64,000 nucleotides of DNA from DATHTC01 sp963746805 (GTDB lineage: Bacteria; Actinomycetota; Thermoleophilia; Gaiellales; Gaiellaceae): assembly GCA_963746805.1 (NCBI GenBank), contig CAVVCQ010000003.1, forward strand, positions 1 through 64,000. The letters are read 5' to 3'. Positions 26,744 through 34,648 of this stretch are shown here, piece after piece. A model generated the notes under the pieces. It worked only from the letters and a program-made list of their open reading frames with translations, did no database searches and was not told the DNA's origin. Numbering within the stretch: the stretch's first letter is position 1; each line of letters begins with the position of its first letter. The position numbers and the translations under genes were made by a program.

Positions 26744-27754
26744 GTGCGGCGGCACATCACCCCCGTCCGGCTCGCGGCGGCCGGCCTCGTCATCCTCGCG
26801 CTCCTCGTCGGCATCGCGCTGCTCGCGCCGAGCGACAGCTACCTGTTCCTGCCGAACCGCGCCAAGGCTGTCGCCCCGCTCCTCACGATCGAGGGCGTGA
26901 AGCGTGCCACGCGCGACGACGGCGAGATCTTCTTCGTCGACGTGCTCGTCCGCCGCGCGACGATCTTCGAGCGGCTCTTCCCCGGCTTCTACGACGGTGC
27001 CAGCCTCGTCTCGGAGGATGCGATCAACCCCGGGGGGATCTCAGACAGGGCGCGGCGCCGCTCGAGTCTGCGCGAGATGGACCGGTCGCAGGAGATCGCG
27101 GCCGCTGTCGCGCTGCGTGAGGCCGGCTACGACGTCGAAGCGAACCCGGCGGGCGCGCTCGTCGAGGCCGCACTGCCGGGGACGCCCGCGGCGACGGCGC
27201 TCCAGCCGTCCGACGTGATCGTCCAGGCCAACGGCCGGCGAGTACGCACCCCGGGCGACCTCCGGCGCGCGCTCGAGTCGGTCGAGCCGGGCGACGAGGT
27301 GACGATCGCCTACAACCGTGGCGACGACCGACGCTCGGCGCGGCTCGAGACCGTCGCCTCGCGCCAGGACCCGGAGCAGGCGGCGATCGGGGTCTTCGTC
27401 TCGCAGGAGGCCGACATCGAGCTGCCGCTGAACGTCAAGATCGACACCGAGGGCATCGGCGGCCCGTCCGCCGGCCTCCCATTCGCGCTCGAGATCCTCG
27501 AGAAGCTCGGCCGGGACGTCGACAAGGGCCTGGACGTCGCCGCGACGGGCGAGATCGAGCTCGACGGCACCGTGGCGCCCGTCGGCGGCCTCAAGCAGAA
27601 GACGATCGGCGCGAAGGACGCGGGCGTGGACGTCTTCCTTGTGCCCGCTGGGGAAAACGCGGCCGAGGCCAGACGCCATGCGGACGGGATGCGAGTCATC
27701 CCTGTGCGCAACTTTCAACAGGCGTTGCGGTCACTGGCAACTGCGGCAAATTAG
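26744..27754 (+). CDS. Membrane-anchored PDZ-Lon protease-like protein (YlbL type)
   Basis: A 336-residue protein with one N-terminal transmembrane helix (LAAAGLVILALLVGIALLAP). A PDZ domain follows at about residues 150-210 (LQPSDVIVQANGRRVRTPGD). The C-terminal Lon-type S16 domain has the Ser-Lys dyad: Ser in EGIGGPSAGLPFALEIL and Lys in VGGLKQKTIGAKDAGV. No ATPase domain is present. The active site faces outside the cytoplasm if the N-terminus is inside. In other Gram-positives this family processes or degrades membrane-proximal proteins. Confidence 0.92.
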   Translation: MRRHITPVRLAAAGLVILALLVGIALLAPSDSYLFLPNRAKAVAPLLTIEGVKRATRDDGEIFFVDVLVRRATIFERLFPGFYDGASLVSEDAINPGGISDRARRRSSLREMDRSQEIAAAVALREAGYDVEANPAGALVEAALPGTPAATALQPSDVIVQANGRRVRTPGDLRRALESVEPGDEVTIAYNRGDDRRSARLETVASRQDPEQAAIGVFVSQEADIELPLNVKIDTEGIGGPSAGLPFALEILEKLGRDVDKGLDVAATGEIELDGTVAPVGGLKQKTIGAKDAGVDVFLVPAGENAAEARRHADGMRVIPVRNFQQALRSLATAAN

Positions 27755-27756
27755 CG

Positions 27757-27774
27757 CAGATTCGGGCAGATTCG
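27757..27774. promoter_or_regulatory. Direct repeat upstream of the small Cys4 gene
   Basis: CAGATTCG occurs twice with 10-bp periodicity (27757-27764 and 27767-27774) in the 129-bp gap before the small Cys4 protein. One-turn spacing is typical of a tandem protein-binding site. A TTGCAC lies at 27788-27793, but no good -10 box was found after it. Low-confidence regulatory site. Confidence 0.3.
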
Positions 27775-27883
27775 AAAGCCCCGGAAATTGCACAGTTTTC
27801 GTCTCGGAAACGCTTGCCGCGGGCGGCCACGGCTCTAGGATCCACCACTGTCGGTGCGGCTGGAAAACCGAGGGAGAGAGACG

Positions 27884-28075
27884 ATGAGCAACACGCCCGG
27901 AGCAACCTGCAGTGATTGCTACTTCCGTCGCGCCGGGCTGTGCGCCCTTCCGGGCGAGACCGTCTGCCCCACGTTTCGCGCCCTGAGCCGGGGGTCGCTC
28001 GCCCTCCGGCCGCCGCGCCAGCCCGTGCTGGTCCCGCGGCCGCCCGGCCTGGTCGCGCAGCACGCGGTCGCCTAG
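27884..28075 (+). CDS. Small four-cysteine protein (63 aa)
   Basis: From ATG 27884, preceded by the ribosome site AGGGAGAGAG. The first half reads ATCSDCYFRRAGLCALPGET followed by VCPTF: four cysteines spaced C-x2-C-x7-C-x7-C, suited to Zn or an iron-sulfur cluster. The second half is Pro/Arg/Val-rich and looks disordered. No known domain. The stop at 28073-28075 abuts the convergent stop of the aminotransferase gene. Confidence 0.65.
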   Translation: MSNTPGATCSDCYFRRAGLCALPGETVCPTFRALSRGSLALRPPRQPVLVPRPPGLVAQHAVA

Positions 28076-29164
28076 CTAGACCCGCGCCGGGAGCAGCGAG
28101 GCGAGCCGCGAGACGCCCTCGCCGATCTCGTCCGGCGAGGCGAAGCTGAACGCCAGCCGCGCCGAGGAGCGGCCGCCGCTGCCGCCGGGGAAGAAGTCCG
28201 CGCCTCGCACGAACGGGACGCCCGCGCCCGTCGCCCGCACGAGCAACTCGGCTGCGTCGACGTCTTCGGCGAAGTCCACCCAGAGGAAGTAGCCGCCCTC
28301 GGGCCGGCTCCACGTCGCCCCGCCGCCGAGGTCGCGCTCGAGCGCGGCCAGCATCGCGTCCCGGCGCGCCTTGAGCAGCCCGCGGACGCGCGCGAGGTTC
28401 GGCTCGAACCGCCCCTGGCGCACGAATTCCCACACCGTCGCCTCGCCGAGCAGTGCCGGCGTGATGTACGTGGACACCGCGGCCCGCTCGAACGGCGGCA
28501 CGAGCCGCTCGGGCAGGACGAAGTAGCCGACGCGGACCCCGGGCGCGACGGTCTTCGAGAACGAGGAGGTGTACGTCACGAGCTCGCCGCCCTCGAGCTC
28601 GTGCAGCAGCGGCGGCGGGTCGCCCTCGTAGCGGACGAGCCCGTACGGGTCGTCCTCGAGCACCGGCAGGTCGTGGGCCTGCGCGAGGTCGACGAGCCGG
28701 CGCCGACGCTCCGCCGGCAGCGTGCGGCCGCTCGGGTTCTGGAACGTCGGGATCGTGTAGAGGAACGAGGCACGGCCCCGGGCGAGCGCCGCCTCGAGCG
28801 CCTCGAGGTCGAGCCCGTCCTCGTCCTGCGGCACCGCCTCGACCTCGACCCCCAGCTCGGCGAGGAGCGTGAGCGGCCGGTCGTAGGTCGGCGCCTCCAC
28901 GAGCACCCGGCCGGGACGCTCGGCGACGAGCGTGCGCGCATAGAAGAGGAAGCCCTGGAGCGAGCCGTTCGTGAGCGCGATCCGTGACGCGTCGACGCCG
29001 TGCCGCTCGCCGAGCCAGGCCCGCAGCGGCCCGTATCCGCCGGCCGGCCCGTAGCCGAGCACGGACGGGTCGGCCTCGATCGCGGCGCGGGCGCACTCGG
29101 CGAGCGCCGTCGCGTCGAGGCACTCCGGCGCCGGCGCCCCGCGCGCGAACGAGATCGTCCCCAT
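28076..29164 (-). CDS. PLP-dependent aminotransferase (class I, LysN/MocR-catalytic-like)
   Basis: A 362-residue fold-type I aminotransferase without a GntR regulator domain. Key segments are GYGPAGGYGPLRAWLGERHG near the N-terminus, PTFQNPSGRTLP, VLEDDPYGLVRYEG (Asp binding the pyridine nitrogen) and TSSFSKTVAPGVRVGYFVLP with the PLP-binding Lys. EGGYFLWVDF and the Arg-containing ARLAFSFASP complete the site. It resembles 2-aminoadipate/branched-chain type transaminases; the natural substrate is not clear. ATG 29164 was used because upstream sequence is not homologous. Confidence 0.9.
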   Translation of the reverse strand: MGTISFARGAPAPECLDATALAECARAAIEADPSVLGYGPAGGYGPLRAWLGERHGVDASRIALTNGSLQGFLFYARTLVAERPGRVLVEAPTYDRPLTLLAELGVEVEAVPQDEDGLDLEALEAALARGRASFLYTIPTFQNPSGRTLPAERRRRLVDLAQAHDLPVLEDDPYGLVRYEGDPPPLLHELEGGELVTYTSSFSKTVAPGVRVGYFVLPERLVPPFERAAVSTYITPALLGEATVWEFVRQGRFEPNLARVRGLLKARRDAMLAALERDLGGGATWSRPEGGYFLWVDFAEDVDAAELLVRATGAGVPFVRGADFFPGGSGGRSSARLAFSFASPDEIGEGVSRLASLLPARV

Positions 29165-29174
29165 CGGGGCCAGT

Positions 29175-30167
29175 CTAGAGGCCCTGCCGGACCGGCCCGT
29201 GCGCGCCGGCCGAGGCGTGCTCGGCCGCGTAGAGGTCGAGCATCCCGTCCTCGAGCACCCGCGACCCGTAGCCGAGTTCGGCGCGCGCGCGGGCGTCGCT
29301 CGCCCAGTAGGTGACGTCATGCGATGCGGCCACGACCTCGCGGAGGTTCGGCGGCTGCCCGAGCGGCTTGAGTGCCGGCCCGAGAGGCGCGATCGCGCGG
29401 ACGACCGTCGTCGGCATGGTCACCCGCGGCATCTTCTTCCCGGCTACCCGCGCCGCGCACGTGATCAGCGCCTTCATCGTCGTCAGCTCGCCGCCGAGGA
29501 CGTAGGCCTCGCCCGGGCGGCCGCGGTCGTGGACGAGCACGAGGCCGGCGGCGACGTCCTCGACGTGGACGGCGTTGACTCCGAGCGTCGGGAACGAGAG
29601 GTACGGCAATCGCCCGCGCATCGCCTGCCGGACCTGGTCGCCGAGCTGCGACGAGTCACCGGGGCCGTAGGTCGCGCCGGGCATCGCGATCCGCGCGCCG
29701 TGGTCGAGCGCGATCCGGTGCGCGCGGTACTTCGTCCGGTCGTACGCCGAGACGAAGTCCTCGCCGGGCCGCTCGTAGCTCTCGTCGACCACCTCGCCTC
29801 CCGTGTTCCCGAAGACGTTGACCGTCGAGACGTGGACGACGCGTGCGGTGCCGGCGTCGCGGGCGAGCCCGAGGACGCGCTCCGTGCCGCCGACGTTGAC
29901 GCGCTCCATCTCCTCGGCCTCGTCGCGCTCGATCCCGATCCGGTAGACGGCTGCGGCGTGGAACGCGGCGTCGGCGCCGTCGAGCCCGCGGCGGATCGCG
30001 TCGTCGTCGTCGAGCCCGCCCACGACGAGCTCACAGCCGAGATGGCGCAGGTGGTCGGCCCGCTCCGGCGTCCGGACGAGCGCCGTGACGTCGTCGCCGC
30101 GGCCCCGCAACGCACGGACGAGGGCGCTGCCGATGAAGCCCGTCCCGCCCGTGACGAAGGCGCGCAC
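29175..30167 (-). CDS. NAD-dependent epimerase/dehydratase-family protein
   Basis: A 330-residue extended SDR. The nucleotide loop is VTGGTGFIGSALVRALRGRG, with FHAAAVYRIG, HVSTVNVFGNTGG (Ser/Thr region) and the catalytic pair in SAYDRTKYRAHRIA (Tyr-x3-Lys). LRHLGCELVVGGLDDDD and NAVHVEDVAAGLVLVHDRG are typical of dihydroflavonol-reductase-like/hopanoid-associated epimerases. Substrate unknown. Probably co-transcribed with the aminotransferase, 10 bp apart. Confidence 0.9.
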   Translation of the reverse strand: MRAFVTGGTGFIGSALVRALRGRGDDVTALVRTPERADHLRHLGCELVVGGLDDDDAIRRGLDGADAAFHAAAVYRIGIERDEAEEMERVNVGGTERVLGLARDAGTARVVHVSTVNVFGNTGGEVVDESYERPGEDFVSAYDRTKYRAHRIALDHGARIAMPGATYGPGDSSQLGDQVRQAMRGRLPYLSFPTLGVNAVHVEDVAAGLVLVHDRGRPGEAYVLGGELTTMKALITCAARVAGKKMPRVTMPTTVVRAIAPLGPALKPLGQPPNLREVVAASHDVTYWASDARARAELGYGSRVLEDGMLDLYAAEHASAGAHGPVRQGL

Positions 30168-30201
30168 GGGCCAACCCTAGACGCTCGTAGACTCCCCGGT
30201 C

Positions 30202-31071
30202 GTGCGCGTCTGCCTCATGATCGAGGGCCAGGAAGGGGTCACCTGGGAGCACTGGACGGCCCTCGCCGAGGCCTGCGAGTCGGCGGGTCTCGAGGGGCTG
30301 TTCCGCTCGGATCACTACCTCTCGATCGTCCGCGGCGGCGAGGCGGGCTCGCTCGACGCGTGGACCACGATCGCGGCGCTCGCGGCGCGGACGGACCGGA
30401 TTCGCCTGGGGACGCTCGTCTCGCCGGTCACCTTCCGGCCGCCGGCGGTGCTGGCGAAGGCCGTCGTGACGGCGCAGGAGATCTCCGGTGGCCGCGTCGA
30501 GCTCGGCATGGGCGCCGGCTGGTACGCGGCCGAGCACGAGGCCTACGGCTTCCCGTTCCCGCCCGTCGGCGAGCGGATGGACGAGCTGGAACGGCAGCTC
30601 GAGGTCGTGACGCGGCACTGGGACGCCGACGAGCTCGTGTGGCCGAAACCCTCGCCCCGCCCGCGGCTGATCGTCGGCGGCTCGGCGAAGCCGCGCACCG
30701 TCCGCGCGGCCGTGCGCTACGCCGATGAGTACAACACGACCTTCGCCACCCCGGAGGAATGCCGGGAGCGGCGCGAGCGGGTCGACGAGGCGGCACGCGC
30801 GGCCGGGCGCGAGTTGCTCACGTTCTCGCTGATGACGGGCGCGATCGTGGGTCGGGACGAGGCCGAGCTGGACGATCGGGTCATGCGCTTCCAGGAGGTT
30901 CGCGGGCGTCCGGGCGACACGCCGCACGTGACCGGGACGCTCGAGCAGGTGGTCGAGCGGCTCGGCGAGTACGAGCGCGCCGGCGTCGAGCGGATCATGC
31001 TCCAGCACCTCGACCACGAGGACGTCGACATGGTGGACGTCCTCGGCGAGCTCGCCAGAGCCGTCGCCTGA
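30202..31071 (+). CDS. LLM-class F420-dependent oxidoreductase
   Basis: A 289-residue luciferase-like monooxygenase-fold protein from GTG 30202. Segments FRSDHYLSI, DAWTTIAALAARTDRIRLG, LVSPVTFRPPAVLAKAVVT and VELGMGAGWYAAEHEAYGFP mark the F420-binding TIM barrel. Typical members transfer hydride between F420 and a small substrate, which is unknown here. The last bases overlap the next gene's ATG (TGATG). Confidence 0.92.
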   Translation: MRVCLMIEGQEGVTWEHWTALAEACESAGLEGLFRSDHYLSIVRGGEAGSLDAWTTIAALAARTDRIRLGTLVSPVTFRPPAVLAKAVVTAQEISGGRVELGMGAGWYAAEHEAYGFPFPPVGERMDELERQLEVVTRHWDADELVWPKPSPRPRLIVGGSAKPRTVRAAVRYADEYNTTFATPEECRERRERVDEAARAAGRELLTFSLMTGAIVGRDEAELDDRVMRFQEVRGRPGDTPHVTGTLEQVVERLGEYERAGVERIMLQHLDHEDVDMVDVLGELARAVA

Positions 31072-31481
31072 TGCTGGGCCTGTCGGCGCGGGCGCTCGCG
31101 TTCGGCGCGGCAGCGGTCGCGCTCGGGGTCGATCTCGTCTATCTGCTCGCGGTCGGGCTCGAGGACGACGCCGACGCCGGGGAACGCGTCGCCCTGGTCG
31201 CCGGTACGGTCGCCGTCGCCGGCCTGCTCGCGCTCGCGGCCGGCCTCGTGCAGGGCGCGGGTGCCCGCATGGTGCTGGCGACCGCCGCCGGCGCGACGCT
31301 CGTGTTCTGGGGCGTGCTCGGGCTTACGTCGATCGGGATCCCGCTCCTCGTCGCCGCCTTCCTCGCCGCCTCGTCGGCCGTGCGGTCGGCCGAGGACGCG
31401 TCCCCGGACGCGTTCCGGGCCTCGATCGCGGTGGCGGTCGGCGTCGCCGTGGCGCTCGTGCTGGCCTACGCCCTGACCTAG
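31071..31481 (+). CDS. Four-helix membrane protein of unknown function
   Basis: A 136-residue protein with four hydrophobic helices, at about residues 5-28, 40-60, 65-95 and 112-135. Short acidic or Arg-containing loops join them (EDDADAGER, RSAEDASPDAFR). No family recognised. ATG 31071 shares its first base with the LLM oxidoreductase stop, so it is translated with it. Confidence 0.7.
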   Translation: MLGLSARALAFGAAAVALGVDLVYLLAVGLEDDADAGERVALVAGTVAVAGLLALAAGLVQGAGARMVLATAAGATLVFWGVLGLTSIGIPLLVAAFLAASSAVRSAEDASPDAFRASIAVAVGVAVALVLAYALT

Positions 31482-31496
31482 GCATACTGGCCGCCC

Positions 31497-31970
31497 ATGG
31501 AAGCCATCGTCGTCCCGGGTCACAGCCGCCGCGGGCGGGTCAGCCGCCGTTGCCGGCGCCTCGTCGACGCCGCCGCGATCCTCGCGGACCGGCACGAGCC
31601 GGCGCTCGTCGTCTTCACCGGCGGCCGCGGCGGCGAGGCCGAGCAGATGCGCGCGGCGTGGCGGGGGCGGACGGACGTCGAGCTCCTCGTCGAGCCGACC
31701 GCCGCGACCACGGCGCAGAACGCGTCCCGGACGCTCCCGCTCCTCCGCGAGCGCGGGGTCACCGAGGCGACCGTCGTCTGCGCCCCGCTGCATCTGCCCC
31801 GCGTCCGCTACCTGTTCGGCGGCGTCTATCGCCGTGCCGGGATCCATTGCCGCGTGCGGGTCGCACGGGCGCTCCCGACGCCGTCGGCGCTCGCCTGGGA
31901 GCTCGCCGCCGTGCTCGTCGCGCGCCGCCAGCGCCGCGGCGCGATCGCAGAGGCCGACGCGGCTAGCTGA
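31497..31970 (+). CDS. YdcF/DUF218-family protein
   Basis: A 157-residue protein with the DUF218 pattern. IVVPGHSRRGRVSRRCRRLV supplies the first strand and helix, VVFTGGRGGEAEQMRAAW the second, then VEPTAATTAQNASRTLPLL and VVCAPLHLPRVRYLF. The family (ElyC/SanA/YdcF) is linked to envelope polysaccharide metabolism or S-adenosylmethionine binding in other bacteria. No membrane segment is seen. The 3' end overlaps the convergent Cys-rich gene by 8 bp. Confidence 0.82.
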   Translation: MEAIVVPGHSRRGRVSRRCRRLVDAAAILADRHEPALVVFTGGRGGEAEQMRAAWRGRTDVELLVEPTAATTAQNASRTLPLLRERGVTEATVVCAPLHLPRVRYLFGGVYRRAGIHCRVRVARALPTPSALAWELAAVLVARRQRRGAIAEADAAS

Positions 31971-33132
31971 ACGTCGCGAGCGGCTCGTCGACCAGGGCCG
32001 CGCCGCGGAGGCAGTGCTCCTGCGCCGGCTGCGCGAGCCTCGTGCAGCCCTCGTCCCGGAAGGCCCCGTCCGTGAGCACGGTCAGGACGCGCCCGAGCCA
32101 GCGGTAGCAGCCGAGCCGCTCTTCGTCGGGGAAGCGCTCGCAGCCGCCGATCAGCTCGACGAACGTCTCCGTCGGCGAGCCGAGCAGGTTCTGCACCTTC
32201 GTCCCGCGCACGCACGCGTCCATGTCCGCGCGCGGCAGTCCGGCGCAGAGGATCAACTGCGCGTCCGGGTCCGGCGGGCCGATCACGGACGCGGCGGTGA
32301 CGCAACCAGAGCGGTGGACGCCCGTCAGCCCGTCGCACAGGCGCTCGACGTCCGCCGGCAGCGTGACGACGACACCTGGCGGGCGGTTGTCGACGAAGCC
32401 GCGGTACCAGCACGGCACCACGAACTCGTCCGCCTGCCCGCTACAGAGGACGCGTGGGTCCCGCTCCGCGCCGGCCGGGGCGGTCACGCCGTCGGCGCCG
32501 CGGACGGCGAGCCAGAAGTCATGGAACGCGCCCTGCGCGCAGTCGGGCGCCTCCCGGCCGAGGGCGCGGCAGAGCGCGAGCGCCGGCCCGAGCCGCTCGT
32601 CACTGACGCGCATGAACGCGTGCCCGAAGCCGTGGACGCAGCTGTAGCGCCGGTAGCGCGTCTCGGTCGCGTCGCACACCGCGACCGCGGCCCGCGGACG
32701 GCGCACGTCGAGCTGTGGCGCGACGCCGGTGACGAGCCCGTGCCCGAACCCGGCCGCGCAGCCGGGGTCGTTCGAGCGCGGGAGGACGTCCATCAGCGTC
32801 GCGAGCGTCACGTCGTGCTCCGTGGCGTACGCGCGGCCGACCGGGTGCATGAGCCCGTGGCAGTTGGCCAGCAGGAACCCGCCCTCGGCCCAGGCGGCGT
32901 CGCCGATCCGCTCGACCGCGTCGCGCGGGTCGCCGGCCCGGCGGACGAGCGCCGCGAACGTCCGCGAGTAGCAGTCGCGGGTCTCCGCGTCGGAGAGCGC
33001 GCTGCGGCAGTCGGCGAGTCTCGGCGCAGCCTCCCGGTCGTCACCGCGCGCGAGGACGACGGCGACGACAGCGAGTCCGACGAGCGCGGCGGCGGCGATC
33101 CCGGCGATGAGGGAGCGGCGCACGGCCGCCAC
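31963..33132 (-). CDS. Exported protein with paired-cysteine repeats
   Basis: A 389-residue protein with an N-terminal signal/anchor helix (LIAGIAAAALVGLAVVAVVL) and 18 cysteines outside it. Most fall in regularly spaced pairs about 10-12 residues apart: CRSALSDAETRDC, CDATETRYRRYSC, CRALGREAPDC, CSGQADEFVVPC, CDGLTGVHRSGC, CAGLPRADMDAC, CERFPDEERLGC and CTRLAQPAQEHC. The pattern fits helical hairpins each closed by a disulfide, like secreted Sel1/TPR repeats. The N-terminal half also has His motifs (NCHGLMHPVG, GFGHGLVTG, CVHGFGHAFM) that could bind a metal. I do not recognise the family. There is no CxxCH, so it is not a c-type cytochrome. Confidence 0.8.
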   Translation of the reverse strand: MAAVRRSLIAGIAAAALVGLAVVAVVLARGDDREAAPRLADCRSALSDAETRDCYSRTFAALVRRAGDPRDAVERIGDAAWAEGGFLLANCHGLMHPVGRAYATEHDVTLATLMDVLPRSNDPGCAAGFGHGLVTGVAPQLDVRRPRAAVAVCDATETRYRRYSCVHGFGHAFMRVSDERLGPALALCRALGREAPDCAQGAFHDFWLAVRGADGVTAPAGAERDPRVLCSGQADEFVVPCWYRGFVDNRPPGVVVTLPADVERLCDGLTGVHRSGCVTAASVIGPPDPDAQLILCAGLPRADMDACVRGTKVQNLLGSPTETFVELIGGCERFPDEERLGCYRWLGRVLTVLTDGAFRDEGCTRLAQPAQEHCLRGAALVDEPLATFS

Positions 33133-33139
33133 TGTAGGG

Positions 33140-34006
33140 CTAGGCCGCGTCGGCGACGAGTTGCGCGACCTCGGTGGGCGAGGTCCCGACCCGGATCCCG
33201 GCCGCCTCGAGCGCGTCCTTCTTCGCGGCCGCGGTCCCGGACGACCCGGAGATGATCGCGCCCGCGTGGCCCATCGTCTTCCCGGGCGGGGCGGTGAAGC
33301 CGGCGATATAGGCGAAGACCGGCTTCGTCATCGACGCGCGGATGAAGTCCGCGGCCTTCTCCTCCTCGTTGCCGCCGATCTCGCCGACCATTACGACCGT
33401 CTCGGTCTCCGCGTCGTCCTGGAAGGCCTGCAGCACGTCGATGAAGGACGAGCCCACGACCGGGTCGCCGCCGATGCCGACGATGGTGGAGTTGCCGAGG
33501 CCGCGCTGGGCCAGCTCGTAGCCGATCTGGTAGGTGAGCGTGCCCGAGCGCGAGACCAGCCCGATCCGGCCTTCCGCGAAGACCTCGGCCGGGATGATCC
33601 CGACGTTCGCCTTGCCGGGCGAGAGCGCGCCGGGGCAGTTCGGGCCGATGAGGGTGACGCCCTTGGGCCTGATGTAGGTGTAGATCCGGAGCATGTCGTG
33701 CGCCGGCAGGCCCTCGGTGATGCAGATGACGGTGCCGATCCCCGCGTCGACGCCCTCGTAGATCGCGTCCCCCGCGAACCGCGCCGGGACGAAGATCATC
33801 GACGTGTTCGCGCCCGTCTCGGCCACGGCCTCGGCGACCGTGTCGAAGACCGGGATGCCCTCGACGTCCTGGCCGCCCTTGCCCGGGGTGACGCCGGCGA
33901 CGACCTGGGTGCCGTACTGCTTGTTCCGGGTGCCGTGGAACCGGCCCTCGGAGCCGGTGAGCCCCTGGACGACCAGCTTCGTGCTCTCGTCGACGATGAT
34001 CGCCAT
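33140..34006 (-). CDS. sucD: Succinyl-CoA synthetase alpha subunit
   Basis: A 288-residue CoA-binding subunit. VVQGLTGSEGRFHGTRNKQY, AGVTPGKGGQDVEGIPVFD and LIGPNCPGALSPGKANVGII form the CoA site. The phosphohistidine loop is GHAGAIISGSSGTAAAKKDA. Together with SucC it makes succinate, CoA and ATP/GTP. Unusually, a methyltransferase gene separates it from sucC. The gap to that gene is 6 bp. Confidence 0.96.
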   Translation of the reverse strand: MAIIVDESTKLVVQGLTGSEGRFHGTRNKQYGTQVVAGVTPGKGGQDVEGIPVFDTVAEAVAETGANTSMIFVPARFAGDAIYEGVDAGIGTVICITEGLPAHDMLRIYTYIRPKGVTLIGPNCPGALSPGKANVGIIPAEVFAEGRIGLVSRSGTLTYQIGYELAQRGLGNSTIVGIGGDPVVGSSFIDVLQAFQDDAETETVVMVGEIGGNEEEKAADFIRASMTKPVFAYIAGFTAPPGKTMGHAGAIISGSSGTAAAKKDALEAAGIRVGTSPTEVAQLVADAA

Positions 34007-34012
34007 CGGGCG

Positions 34013-34648
34013 TTACTTCCTTCCCTTGAGCAGGAGCTTCCGGTCGACGTAGGCGCCGTCGACCACGTGCGACTCGAGGAGCCGGCGCACCTCGGCCTGG
34101 TCCTCCTCGGACGCGCCGGTGCGGCCGAGCCAGCCGTCGAGCGGGTGCCGCATCTCGTACACGTGCGTCTCCTCGACCCAGACGCCCGCATCGCCGAGGA
34201 ACCCGCGCCACTCCTTCTCGGTGTACGAGCGGACGTGGCTCGGGTCGCGCAGCCGCTCCGCGCGCTCGACCTCCTCCGAGGCGAAGAGCGTGTCCTCGAT
34301 CAGCACGAGCCGGCGGGCGACGCGCGCCATCTCCCGCACAGCCGCCCCGACGTCCGGGAAGTGATGCGGCGCGATCCGGCAGACGACCACGTCGAACGCG
34401 TCGTCGGCGAACGGGATGTGCTCGGCCGGGGCGAGGACGTCGGGCGCCATGCCCGGTGCGGGGTCGAGCGTCGTCACCTGCAGACCGGCCTCGCGCAGCC
34501 GCCGGGCCGCGTGGCCGCCGCCGGTGGCGACGTCGAGCGCGGTGACGCAGCCCGCGGCCCAGCGCGCGAGGAGCTCGAGGTCCTCGCCTTCGGCCTGCTC
34601 GGTCCGAGCGCGGTACGCCTCGGCCCGCTCCGACCAGAGATCCGTCAC
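34013..34648 (-). CDS. Class I SAM-dependent methyltransferase inserted between sucC and sucD
   Basis: A 211-residue methyltransferase: TALDVATGGGHAARRLREAG is the SAM-binding motif I, followed by VTTLDPAPGM, HIPFADDAFDVVVCRIAPHH and LVLIEDTLFASEEVE. Substrate unknown; UbiE/Methyltransf_11 type. The GTG start overlaps the sucC stop (GTGA) and its stop is 6 bp before sucD, so it is firmly inside the sucCD operon. A metabolic link to succinyl-CoA synthetase is not obvious. Confidence 0.9.
   Translation of the reverse strand: MTDLWSERAEAYRARTEQAEGEDLELLARWAAGCVTALDVATGGGHAARRLREAGLQVTTLDPAPGMAPDVLAPAEHIPFADDAFDVVVCRIAPHHFPDVGAAVREMARVARRLVLIEDTLFASEEVERAERLRDPSHVRSYTEKEWRGFLGDAGVWVEETHVYEMRHPLDGWLGRTGASEEDQAEVRRLLESHVVDGAYVDRKLLLKGRK

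Noticed and set aside
31963..33132. Multihaem cytochrome interpretation of the Cys/His-rich protein
   Set aside because: No CxxCH motif occurs. The cysteines follow a C-x9-11-C pairing instead.
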